The position numbers were made by a program, and so were the translations under genes. The notes under the pieces are model-generated. The model was not told the DNA's origin, did not search any database, and saw nothing but the letters and a program-made list of their open reading frames with translations. From Branchiostoma floridae (taxonomy: Eukaryota > Chordata > Leptocardii > Amphioxiformes > Branchiostomatidae), in assembly GCF_000003815.2 (NCBI RefSeq), contig NC_049984.1, positions 15,947,159 through 15,974,868 of the forward strand: a stretch of DNA of 27,710 bases, read 5' to 3'. The number at the start of each line of letters is the position of its first letter. Position 1 is the stretch's first letter. This document shows, piece by piece, positions 19,017-27,704 of the stretch.

Positions 19017-20244
19017 GGCCACACCAATTTAATTCGTTGGTTCTCGGAATCGCCGCTTCTAATTTTCCCAATTTCAAAAAAAAAAAAAAAATTCCATTCA
19101 GTAATCGTGCTGCAAAACTTTGGTTCCGTTAGAGAAACAGAACGTCTGGAAAGTACCAGTGCATTTACTTTTTCTCACCCCCAAGTCCTTTGCTACCAAT
19201 TGATTCATATCTTTTTTGTTGCAAAGTATATTTAGGAACAAATAAATCATCGTAAATGAGATACACATGGGCATAACATAACGTAGCAGAACCAGAAGTT
19301 CGGCTGAGCATGTGCTCTCTCTCACACACACTTTCACATGCAAATTTTCAATTGAAACACAGAAATCGGCACCCAAACAAACAACTCAATAAATCACCAA
19401 TACTTTTTCACTCTTGTACCTCCATAGCCAACATGTTTTGATATGCCTGAAATGCTCAAAGTCTTGCAAATGGAGATAAAAATGAAGTCGGAAAATCTCG
19501 GGCGGCCATCTTTCTTCTTCTGTAAGTCAAAAAAGCGCCCCCACGCTGTTTCTAATGGAACTGCAGATTTGGCTAGATAGTACATGGTATACCATTTCAG
19601 TGCTGATTTCAGTGATTTGCATGTAACATTAGGTTTTTCTAAGGAAGTTTAATCAAACTGCATCTTAATTTTTTGTCAACAAATAATTGTACATGTAACA
19701 AAAAGAGAGAATAAACCTATGGTTTTATACAACATGTAGTTCAGTACTTTGGCTTGTTCATGTATTTTGGGGGGAGTGGAAGTATTTGTAATTTTTTTTC
19801 CAATTTGCACCAGTTGACCATGAAATGTAATTAGAGCCTTGGATAGACAGATTCTTATCAACTCAGAGAGCAAATAAGTCTTCCAGCGATGGTATTTTAT
19901 TTCTAGAGGCAAACTTAAATAATGTTTGTTGTTGTCGTTGCATCTCTGTAAAAATACTATATTGGTCTATTTGAGATGTTTTGTGAACATTTCTGTTTAC
20001 TGTAGCAACTGTACATAATTTAATGTATATTGTACAAATTTATGCCAACATGCAATTTTGCATGTAATTTTAACTGATTAACTATTTCTATCACACGTAT
20101 ACCATGAGTTCAGGTCTGGACTAACCAGCCTGGACCTGAACCCAGACTTGTTACAAGTTTTTTTTTTTTTTTTTTTTTTTCGCCCTGTCGCTTCAATTTT
20201 TTTAGGAAAAAATCCGAGAACCAACAAATTAAATTGGTATGGCC
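19017..20244. mobile_element. Nested PIF/Harbinger-like non-autonomous element
   Basis: 1,228 bases with terminal inverted repeats of about 32 bases that differ at two positions. The left begins GGCCACACCAATTTAATTC and the right is the inverse of GGCCATACCAATTTAATTT. Both ends are flanked by TTA, matching the TWA target duplication of PIF/Harbinger elements. Poly(A)/poly(T) tracts lie just inside both ends. No transposase is encoded. Confidence 0.75.
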
Positions 20245-21777
20245 TTATTCAGAGTTTCCACGCTGAAAAAGAGATGTTTTGAAGCTATAATGAGGCGGTG
20301 TTGGCATAGATGACAGAGCCTTATTAGCGCCCCTTTGTCTTCGCGGGCACTTTCATGCAAATCATCTCTTTGTGCCTATGCCAGGAGCGGGGTTTTCAAC
20401 TGTAAATCAAAGTCTCTGAAATCGTTTGGTGTGTGTATTCAGTACTTTTGCCCTGTAAGTTAGAAGCAAGGAGTTTTGATCAAAGCTGCTTGTCAAGCTA
20501 GTTTTGGACGAACCACGTTTCTTTTTTCACTATCGTTCCGTAATTTGATTTGATTGTGTATTAAACGCAACTATATTCTGCGCATCGGTTACATGAATCA
20601 GACTTAAGTTTTCATCCTCCTAAGTTGTGTGTGTTTTGTGTATGCTTGTGTATTTTTCCTTCTTTATTCTGTTTTTGGGTCGACTTTTCGTGACCGCTTG
20701 GGAAATCAAACATGGCGCCCGCCGGTTCATCTCAGGTCAATGGGATAGTCTACTGTATTGTGGTGGGAAATGTTGCGTGCGGTTTCGGATTGTTTTCTTT
20801 ATTAAACTAAACAGAACGTTAGTTAATTCATTTCAGGACTTTTTTTCAAAATGACCAGAACACATTTCAAAGAATATGTGACTCAATTAGATAATTGGTC
20901 TCAAAATAAATGGTGCCTGTGTTTTTTTAATGTACAACTCACCCATGCTGCTACAAATGATGTTACCCAAGCGGGATGATTGTTGTCAAGAACTGACGGC
21001 GTCGGTAATTTACAATTTACAAAGCACCTTTTGAAAAGGTCTAAAATGCCAGTTCAGGATTACAAATAAACTTTAGGGTTGGTCTACAACATGGGCAATG
21101 ATTGGAGAGAAAAACATACAAACTGGGACTGGCCATGGACAGATTGATAAATGTCTTCTATTTGAGCACAGTGGCGCTCGGTGCAACCAATCCGTTCCAA
21201 CTGTTGCGCTATCTTGTTCTATTTTATCGGAAGAAACTTTCAAACCGTATCCTGTCAATAATTTGTCGCTGAAAAGTGGCATGGTAAAGCTGTTTATATT
21301 ACAAATACGTTCAGTTTGGAATATTTTACTACTACTAGCGCCATATTGAATCTTTTGTCGTCGAAACCAAGAAGCTTTTATCAGTCGAAACCCAGCACTA
21401 GTAAATCGTCCAACTTCACCAGCGGCGAGCTGACTGATATATTTTTTTTTTTTGATGATGGAATATCTTTGGGTATTTTGACCATAAGATGGACAAAACT
21501 ATACTGAAAATCCTGTTGGTTTTTAGTCATTCAACGAATTGGTATTGTTCAAACGTGCTAATGTAATAACAATTGAAACCAGCGGCAGGTAACGCATATG
21601 AATAGCGACGTTGACACAGGGGAGATATCGTAACATAAACATTACTACGGCCCGCCTTTTAAATTTTCAACCAATCACGGACAGTTTCCAATGGAGACAA
21701 CAGTGACTGGCATCTAATTATCATCAATATTCATGTCCCACAAGTGGGGATTTTTCATGCCCTTTTGGACCATCGTG

Positions 21778-21921
21778 CCGAGTATGGCTCCAGATCAAAA
21801 GCCTCCAGTGGCAAGCCAAAACTGTACAATCCATAGCTATCAACTACAAGGGATACCAAGTGTCAAAGTACCTACAAGAGGCAGAGTAGAAATCCTACCA
21901 ACAATTGTGGAGATAGACTGA
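21778..21921 (+). pseudogene. Stranded 3' end of GPCR copy 1
   Basis: Encodes MAPDQKPPVASQNCTIHSYQ onward to PTIVEID-stop, which equals the last 45 residues of copy 2 apart from two changes (G to A, E to K). It is the original C-terminal tail of copy 1, cut off by the 4 kb insertion. Its open frame remains intact, which suggests the insertion is recent. Without the receptor upstream it is not expected to be translated. Confidence 0.9.
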
Positions 21922-22806
21922 ACAGAATGAAGTGGTTTTCCGTTTTCAGTGAAGTCATCACCGCAAAAATGTCACCGCAAAAACTGCTGACGTAAAACCA
22001 GATGTTGGCTTCCCAGAAGACAAGGGAGCTGCTAAGTCTACGTTTAGTCCAATGTCAGTTTTGCCCATCTTGTGCTGCTGTACTGTAGCAATGCACGGAC
22101 ACAATGTGTTCAACAGTATTACATGCACCTTTGACACACTGCATTTCTGTAACATCCATGAGAGATGGCTATAGGGACCACAAGCATTCAAAATTTAAAA
22201 AATAAGTCTTCGACTTCCCTTTGAAAAGGCTGTTCCTACACAACAAATAGATAACCCTCAATAATGATTTGATGACGATTTCACCATCACCCCTCAGATT
22301 CCAACCATGCCACCAGCCGTCAACAACACTTAAGGAGTGGCAAAGAGGCAATTTTGAAAGGGGGAAAACTAATTAAGAGGGCTTCATGTACACTATTAAG
22401 CAAAATTGTTGACAATGTAGACAACGTAACAGTATGAAACAATCACATCTGCAGAAATGTCATCATAGGAAACTTTGTCCAAATAAGTACTGATTAAGAA
22501 GTTGGAACAGTAACACAGTTAATGATCACAGATCTGTAAATTGGAAAGAAAGACCCTAAGGGCCAGATATGATAACCCACTCAAATGTCGACTTATCAAG
22601 ACTTGATTGGCTATCAACTAAAGGAGAGGACATCAAAGCACCTGATTCATGTAAGGGCCTTACTAAGTAGACATCAAACTTTTGTACAACGTACAGCCTG
22701 CAGCAAACATGTGTGCATCTTTGAAACCTCAGCCTATAGCAATATTAAATGCTGTTGAATAATTGGTATATCATTTCATCCAAGGACGAGACAGCTATTA
22801 ATGATT

Positions 22807-22919
22807 CCATTCAAGTAGTAGGCATCCTTCCATCTTTCCAGATGATGGTAGCACTCTCTCCTTGAAGTTAGGGCAGTTGACAGCGTCGACTGTGGGACTG
22901 TAACCCAATCCTCCATTCA
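22807..22919. repeat. 106-bp copy-2-specific segment flanked by CCATTCA
   Basis: CCATTCA at 22807-22813 and again at 22913-22919 bracket sequence missing from copy 1, where the site reads CCAACA. It is either a small insertion with a 7-bp duplication or a deletion between short repeats in copy 1. Confidence 0.75.
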
Positions 22920-23093
22920 TATTGCAATATAATTGACACAGATGACAAGTTTTGTTACACGTTTCTCATTGAAGAACTCTATTAAATTCCTAACTACTTA
23001 CAGGGTTGGCAGTTCAGAGATATTACTTGGAAATGAGAAAAAGGTTAAAAGCAATTCAGCAGCCCTCAGCTTAGGTAACTACTTATCATTCTA

Positions 23094-23102
23094 TATATAA
23101 AA
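23094..23102 (+). promoter_or_regulatory. TATA-like box upstream of GPCR copy 2
   Basis: TATATAAAA at the same offset as in copy 1, about 230 bases before the ATG. The whole proximal promoter, including a GTGACGTTCC element, is duplicated, so both copies should start with similar expression. Confidence 0.4.
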
Positions 23103-23330
23103 AAAGCCTTGCTATATGTGGCCATGGTAAAAGCACACAGTGTCACGTAAGTGTCACTAAGCAAGTGCTGTTGTGACGTTCCAAGCTCTCACACAGAATC
23201 TAACCCATCACAACCAGGTGCAGCACTATCTTGGTGACTAGTCAGGTTGCAGACTCCATCAGTCGCTCACAGCTAGCTCGGGAATCTCACATCTTGCCTC
23301 AGACTGCAGACGACCGGAATCAGCTCCGGC

Positions 23331-24668
23331 ATGTTCAACAACAGCTCTGACCCATGGATGCTCACTGAGGAGACATCTGCTCCTGAGTTTGCAAACTTAA
23401 TCTCCTGCTACAAGTGGTATCAACAGAACGATACTGTGTCAATCGTACAAGCCGACAAAGCCTGCTCCATGTACAAAGACCTTGTGAGATTAGGAACAGG
23501 AACTGACATCATCTTTTGGATGATGGGACTTTTCATTATCATCACCAATGCTGTTGTGCTCTTGGGAATCATTGGAGCAAGAGAACTCCGCAGACCCGTC
23601 TACTTCTACCTGGCAAATCTGGCAATCACCGATGTTTTTGCAGGAATTGGGCTTCTGTATCGCACCGTAGGCCATAACGGACATGACATAATGTTTGACT
23701 TTCTTTTGACTTATGTCAATTTGATCATTTTCACTCAGATGACTTCAGCATCAGCTCTATCTCTGCTGTCTGTTGATTCCTATGTTGCTGTAAAGTATCC
23801 TATATACTGCCATCTCCATGCTCACAGTGCCAAACTGCGTGCAGTTGTAGCTATGACTGCTTCGTGGATTGTTTTCTCCTTGTTAGCCTTCTCACCCAGT
23901 ATGGGATGGAACTGTCTCCATATGCAGACCCTGACCACTGGTATCTGCATTTCATGGTACCCCCTAGCCTTTGTTGTCATTTGTGTATCCATTTATCTAT
24001 TGCTGTGCATAGTCATGATGTTCACAAATATAAGTGTGTATGTAGCAATCAGAGAACGAGAAAAGAGAAGGCTTGAGCAGGCAGGGGTCCCCCCGGGGGC
24101 ACCAGGAGAAAATGGTCCAGTACAAAACAGGGAGGGGGGTGATCAGCCAAAGAATCCTGCACAGAGGAAATATGATGAAAGGGTGTACAAGGCCAGGACT
24201 GTAATGATTCACGTAGTGCTGTTTTTTATCTTTTGGCTGATACCCCTTTTGGTCTTTGCAGTATGCAAAATTGTCCCAGATATTTGCCCAAGTAGGAATG
24301 GAGTATTTGCTGGAATATGTCTAAATTCGTTAATTAACCCGCTGGCAACACTCATCCGCACAGCAGAGTTAAGAGATGCAATCAGGCAAAAACTGACAGG
24401 CATCCGTCAATTACTTGTCACCATGATACGGGGAAACCACGTGGACCCACAGGAAGACCTGGCAGGAACAGGAGATGCCCTAAGTCTAGAGGAAGGTCCT
24501 GTACATGGAGAGGGACAAAACACACCGATTATGGCTCCAGATCAAAAGCCTCCAGTGGGAAGCCAGAACTGTACAATCCATAGCTATCAACTACAAGGGA
24601 TACCAAGTGTCGAAGTACCTACAAGAGGCAGAGTAGAAATCCTACCAACAATTGTGGAGATAGACTGA
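23331..24668 (+). CDS. Rhodopsin-class GPCR, EDG/cannabinoid-like; intact copy 2
   Basis: Single-exon 445-residue receptor, 97-98% identical to copy 1 over residues 1-399. Differences are T39V, G42D, V71I, K88R, V177A, T253V, V257A, K279R and E282D, mostly conservative. Seven transmembrane segments are placed as in copy 1, with D101, MGWNC in loop 2, D149-S150-Y151 in place of DRY, F-W-L-I-P in TM6 and NPLAT in TM7. The native tail runs IMAPDQKPPVGSQNC to PTIVEID. The start ATG follows a conserved CCGGC/CCAGC context in both copies. A lipid-mediator-type ligand is the family expectation only. Loss of R3.50 and Y7.53 in both copies suggests altered or absent G-protein signalling. ATTAAA at 25070 is a candidate poly(A) signal. 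Confidence 0.95.
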   Translation: MFNNSSDPWMLTEETSAPEFANLISCYKWYQQNDTVSIVQADKACSMYKDLVRLGTGTDIIFWMMGLFIIITNAVVLLGIIGARELRRPVYFYLANLAITDVFAGIGLLYRTVGHNGHDIMFDFLLTYVNLIIFTQMTSASALSLLSVDSYVAVKYPIYCHLHAHSAKLRAVVAMTASWIVFSLLAFSPSMGWNCLHMQTLTTGICISWYPLAFVVICVSIYLLLCIVMMFTNISVYVAIREREKRRLEQAGVPPGAPGENGPVQNREGGDQPKNPAQRKYDERVYKARTVMIHVVLFFIFWLIPLLVFAVCKIVPDICPSRNGVFAGICLNSLINPLATLIRTAELRDAIRQKLTGIRQLLVTMIRGNHVDPQEDLAGTGDALSLEEGPVHGEGQNTPIMAPDQKPPVGSQNCTIHSYQLQGIPSVEVPTRGRVEILPTIVEID

Positions 24669-25079
24669 ACGGAATGAAGTCTGACTCAGAACCCTTGCAC
24701 AAGAAAAAAGCAAAATGGCATACATTATGTGCATTACCATGCATAGGCAACAATGGCAAGTACAATTTGAATTTTATGATTTTACTGTTAGAAGTGACAA
24801 ACAAGAAAAATGAGGTCTTCCTGCCCTCTAAAGGGTACAGCAGAAAGCCTGTAAAACTGATCAGAATAACTAAATTGTACCGGATTAGATTTAACAAATT
24901 GATTCAAAAGTATAGATATCAAGTAGATTTTTTAGTGTACAATTATGCATTTGTGTTAAACATGACATTGTATCAAATTGCATAGTCCACACTGTGTGCT
25001 GAATATTTTTGTAACTGTTACAGTTGAATGTATACTACTAAATGAAGATGTTGTTTGCACTTGTGAGACATTAAATGTA

Positions 25080-25256
25080 CAGTCAAACCTGTATTAGGGC
25101 CACCTTTACAGAGGGGCCACCTGTCCATAGTGGCCACTTTTTGTCAGTCCCTTGGGTATTTTATCTACAAGTTGCCACCTCTATACAGAGGCCACCTGTC
25201 TATAGTGGCCACATTTGTCCGGTCCCTTGAGTGGCCACTATAGACAGGTTTGACTG
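25080..25256. mobile_element. 177-bp TA-flanked MITE (Tc1/mariner-like)
   Basis: The ends are inverted: CAGTCAAACCTGTATTAG on the left, and CACTATAGACAGGTTTGACTG on the right reads its complement. Both are flanked by TA. Internally, two copies of a roughly 50-base unit with GGCCACCTGTC, ATAGTGGCCAC and GTCCCTTG. No coding capacity. TA targets and CAGT termini fit Tc1/mariner MITEs. Confidence 0.8.
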
Positions 25257-25580
25257 TATTATGACTTATTGGAATCTGAAAAAGTCTCAGACGCTTTCCT
25301 GCTATCATTATTATGATAGTATCATCTGATTGAATTGCATGTAAATTGATCACACTGGTCAAAAAGGTACAAGTTTGGCAGGCTTCATTATACATATTAT
25401 TGTAAAATCTCTGTTTCAATATCACTGCGACAGCCTGCTGTGGCGTTATGTTTTACAGCCCTTTAAAAATAGAGCATGATGTTCTCTTCGGATTCTGTGA
25501 TCATTTACAATATAGAGTTTTGTATAAAAAATATAAAACTTCTTTTTATGTTTAATAACTCAGATACCTACAATACATTC

Positions 25581-25684
25581 CAAGGAGGTTAAAACGCAAG
25601 GAGGAGGTTCATAATTAGCACCTCGCCGTAGCCTTTGTTTAGGCCTGCTAAACCCCGCTGCGTCTCATTGTTTTAACCTCCTTG
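25581..25684. mobile_element. 104-bp MITE with 15-bp perfect inverted ends
   Basis: CAAGGAGGTTAAAAC on the left and GTTTTAACCTCCTTG on the right are perfect complements. TACATTC flanks both sides (25574-25580 and 25685-25691). A 7-bp visible duplication and CA-starting ends suggest a hAT-like MITE whose 8-bp duplication has one mismatch, but this is inference. Confidence 0.8.
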
Positions 25685-26458
25685 TACATTCTAAGTACAT
25701 CACTACATGTACCTCTAAAGAACAACAACTACAGATGAAGAGAGGAAGCAATGAAACATAGGCATCCTTATTTTGCTTAGTACATATACCTCCTATTTTT
25801 CACACAAAAAACAAGACCCAACACTTAAATTTTTGTAGCCAACAATTAACACACCGCATGTACATATTTTGCCGACACCTTCACCAAACCCCATTTAAGG
25901 GACAGTCCTTCGTATCTCTGAGAGGCCGGAATTCAAACTTTGTGTAATATTTTGTTTCTTGAATGGCAGAATAGTAAATGCTGTTGCTGGTCACCATTAA
26001 TAGAATATGTAGCAATCTGCACTCAACTTTATAGAATGAATAATTCATTTCATATTTCCTAGTCCTGCATACCAATAACTTATAAGGCTGTCAGTACAGG
26101 AATACTTGAATGTTAGAAGAGAGAAATTACTGGTTAAAAGCAGTTCTGTTGAGCATGATTGTGATAATGTCTACTATTGAACGTGTAATTGCGTGTGTTG
26201 GTTAAGCAGACGTCATGTTGTTATGGCTACAGTTTGGACAAATCACATCGGATGACAATTTTAGATACAATTTAATGATTATCCTCACAAGGAGCCTACA
26301 ATTTTCATATCATTTACGTGGGGTGAAAGTGATCTCAAACAAGTTATTTTAAATAAGCTCACTGAAGAGAGCCACTCTTCCACTGGTCATGACAGAGAAG
26401 ACAGATGCCATGTACATTGTTCACCTTTATCTTAAGTGCCTTACACAGACATATAGAA

Positions 26459-26545
26459 TACAACATGGTGTATATTTTCCGTATCACCAGAGGTACCAGC
26501 CCGACCCATTGGGACCAATGGTGATGCGGAATACACCATGTTGTA
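26459..26545. repeat. Imperfect hairpin
   Basis: TACAACATGGTGTAT followed by CCGTATCACC (26459-26488) is the inverse of GGTGATGCGGAATACACCATG and TTGTA (26520-26545). The loop contains a second palindrome, CCATTGG-GA-CCAATGG. Possibly a MITE remnant; it borders the putative exon at 26554. Confidence 0.75.
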
Positions 26546-26553
26546 TTTTATGA

Positions 26554-26939
26554 GAAAACCCATGTTTTGGTGCAAAATGAGCCAGAAGTTGAACAAATTT
26601 GGTGCCCTCGAACAAAAAGTGTTGCAACAGCAATGTTCCAACGTCCGAATCAGGTATTCGAATTGCCAACCGTGCCACACTCGGCCCGCTCGAAATGGTT
26701 TGATTTACTCGAAGAAAGCCTGTGTGATACGCCTTTCGAACTGTGCGATATGGCAGTTATGGCCCGGTCCGGAACACCCGTATCTAACATTTTTGTGTCA
26801 CAGGTATGACATAATACAAGTTACAACATAACACTTCATGTATATGTGGTCTAGAGAGACGTGCTAGCAGTAGATGAGCTTACCTGTTTATATATATCAG
26901 GTTTGCAAACATCATGGCAGCATCCGAAAAGACTGTTGA
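26554..26939 (+). CDS. Putative last two coding exons of an unidentified gene
   Basis: Exon 26554-26803 is open in one frame, coding-like in composition, and contains KWFDLLEESLCDTPFELCDM and MARSGTPVSNIFVSQ. It ends at CAG|GTATGA. The next acceptor, TATATATCAG at 26900, continues in phase as VCKHHGSIRKDC-stop at 26939. AATAAA follows at 27235. The upstream acceptor (TTTTATGAG at 26553) is weak and a stop at 26522 limits extension, so the 5' border is uncertain. No family recognised. A second frame of similar length is open over the same DNA, which lowers confidence. Confidence 0.4.
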
Positions 26940-27234
26940 CTTTGAGGAATATGTCTTATGACTTCCAGAGGATGAACACATGGACAGTCAATGAGAACCT
27001 CGTACTAACACACACATATATTGTATTGCTCTCATGTTCAACTCATATATCCGTCTACGTAGGCCAGTTTCTTTATAATGTATTCCAAATGCGAGATCAG
27101 ATTAATCATACATAACTGTACTATTATTAATAACGTTTTGTTGTTGTTTTGTATGTAGCCTCTTAGTACTACTGTCTGTATAGCTATTAGTTGTTATTAA
27201 TTGCCATACATTGTACCCTGTGCGATTGTTGAGC

Positions 27235-27240
27235 AATAAA
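27235..27240 (+). terminator. Candidate poly(A) signal AATAAA
   Basis: Canonical AATAAA in AT-rich sequence about 300 bases after the putative stop at 26939. Consistent with a 3' UTR end for the unidentified gene. Confidence 0.4.
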
Positions 27241-27569
27241 ATTCATTTACTTTCATATACCAACTTGCAGAACTGTCAGATTTACCAACAGTTTAGTGCC
27301 TGCTACTATCCTCAACAACGTGAAGGGAATACCGAATTTTGACCTATGAGATTATTCTAACACTGTAATTGTTAACACTTTTAAAAGCGTTTTAAACGTG
27401 TAATGTCTGTATAATGCTTTAATAATAATATTAAGTCAATATATGTAATATCAATATGCATGAGTGCAATCTGGTGATGTAATGCAATATTATTTGAAGA
27501 AAGGGCATAATTCAAATACAATGTATTAATCATTTGATTGATCACTGATTGATTTTCAGGTCACTGTAC

Positions 27570-27599
27570 CAGGAACCAACAAATTACATCAGTGTAGCC
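27570..27599. mobile_element. Diverged end of the Harbinger-like family
   Basis: GGAACCAACAAATTACATC to GTGTAGCC matches the right terminal repeat of the element at 19017-20244 with about four mismatches in 28. It is followed by TAA (27600-27602), a valid TWA target. The partner left end was not identified in the window. Confidence 0.6.
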
Positions 27600-27650
27600 T
27601 AATCATTAAGTCAGCAGTCTTTTGTATGTGAGAACCAGACAATAACTAAC

Positions 27651-27704
27651 AGATACGTCGATGTAGGTTAGACATCCGAGGTAATAAGATATGCCAAAAA
27701 GTAG
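27651..27704. repeat. Dispersed repeat, second copy, truncated by window end
   Basis: CGATGTAGGTTAGACATCC, GGTAATAA and GCCAAAAAGTA repeat the sequence at 13821-13872 in the same orientation. The rest of the element runs out of the window. Confidence 0.65.

Larger units (their letters stand above)
17776..21777. mobile_element. 4.0 kb non-autonomous DNA-transposon-like insertion in GPCR copy 1
   Basis: Absent from the paralogous site in copy 2, which defines both borders. The ends are inverted: CACGCTGGTCC on the left and, reverse-complemented, CACGATGGTCC on the right. It is flanked by CCG. Near the left end ACTCGGCACC-type motifs repeat in both orientations (17837, 17854, 17879; inverted at 18413, 18429, 18439, 18455). 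No transposase-sized ORF exists. CAC-termini, 3-bp duplications and subterminal repeats are features of CMC/EnSpm (CACTA-like) elements; this assignment is tentative. It includes a nested Harbinger-like element (19017-20244). Confidence 0.75.
15276..21933 (+). repeat. Tandem duplication unit, copy 1 (GPCR, carries 4 kb insertion)
   Basis: From about 15276 the sequence matches copy 2 (from 21932) through upstream DNA, promoter and receptor gene. The match breaks at 17776 with the insertion and resumes at 21778-21933. Without the insertion it is about 2.65 kb. The unit is head-to-tail with copy 2, and the junction at 21932 joins gene-end sequence straight to unit-start sequence. Confidence 0.93.
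21932..24680 (+). repeat. Tandem duplication unit, copy 2 (intact GPCR)
   Basis: 2.75 kb. Begins at the GT shared by the two unit ends and runs through about 1.4 kb of upstream DNA and the receptor to the post-stop sequence GAATGAAGT. Differs from copy 1 by scattered substitutions, small indels, an extra 106 bases (22807-22919) and absence of the 4 kb element. Confidence 0.93.
24681..26458. other. Post-GPCR non-coding DNA with MITEs
   Basis: No convincing exon. It should include the 3' UTR of GPCR copy 2. It holds two MITEs (25080-25256 and 25581-25684) and a stretch near 26080-26150 that resembles DNA upstream of the receptors. A 103-codon open frame just after the receptor stop is AT-rich and without features. 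Confidence 0.55.

Noticed and set aside
17776-21777. RAG/ProtoRAG or Transib element
   Set aside because: Ends resemble CACWATGG loosely, but the flanking duplication looks like 3 bp rather than 5 bp and no transposase is encoded, so the assignment is not supported.
17776-21783. The 4 kb insertion as a spliced intron restoring the native GPCR tail
   Set aside because: Although the right side ends in AG, the nearest GT in the left end gives a frame that does not join to MAPDQK; no good donor in phase was found. RNA data could still overturn this.
24674-24985. 103-residue ORF just after GPCR copy 2
   Set aside because: AT-rich, Lys/Asn-rich, no domain, overlaps an antisense ORF; most likely 3' UTR.
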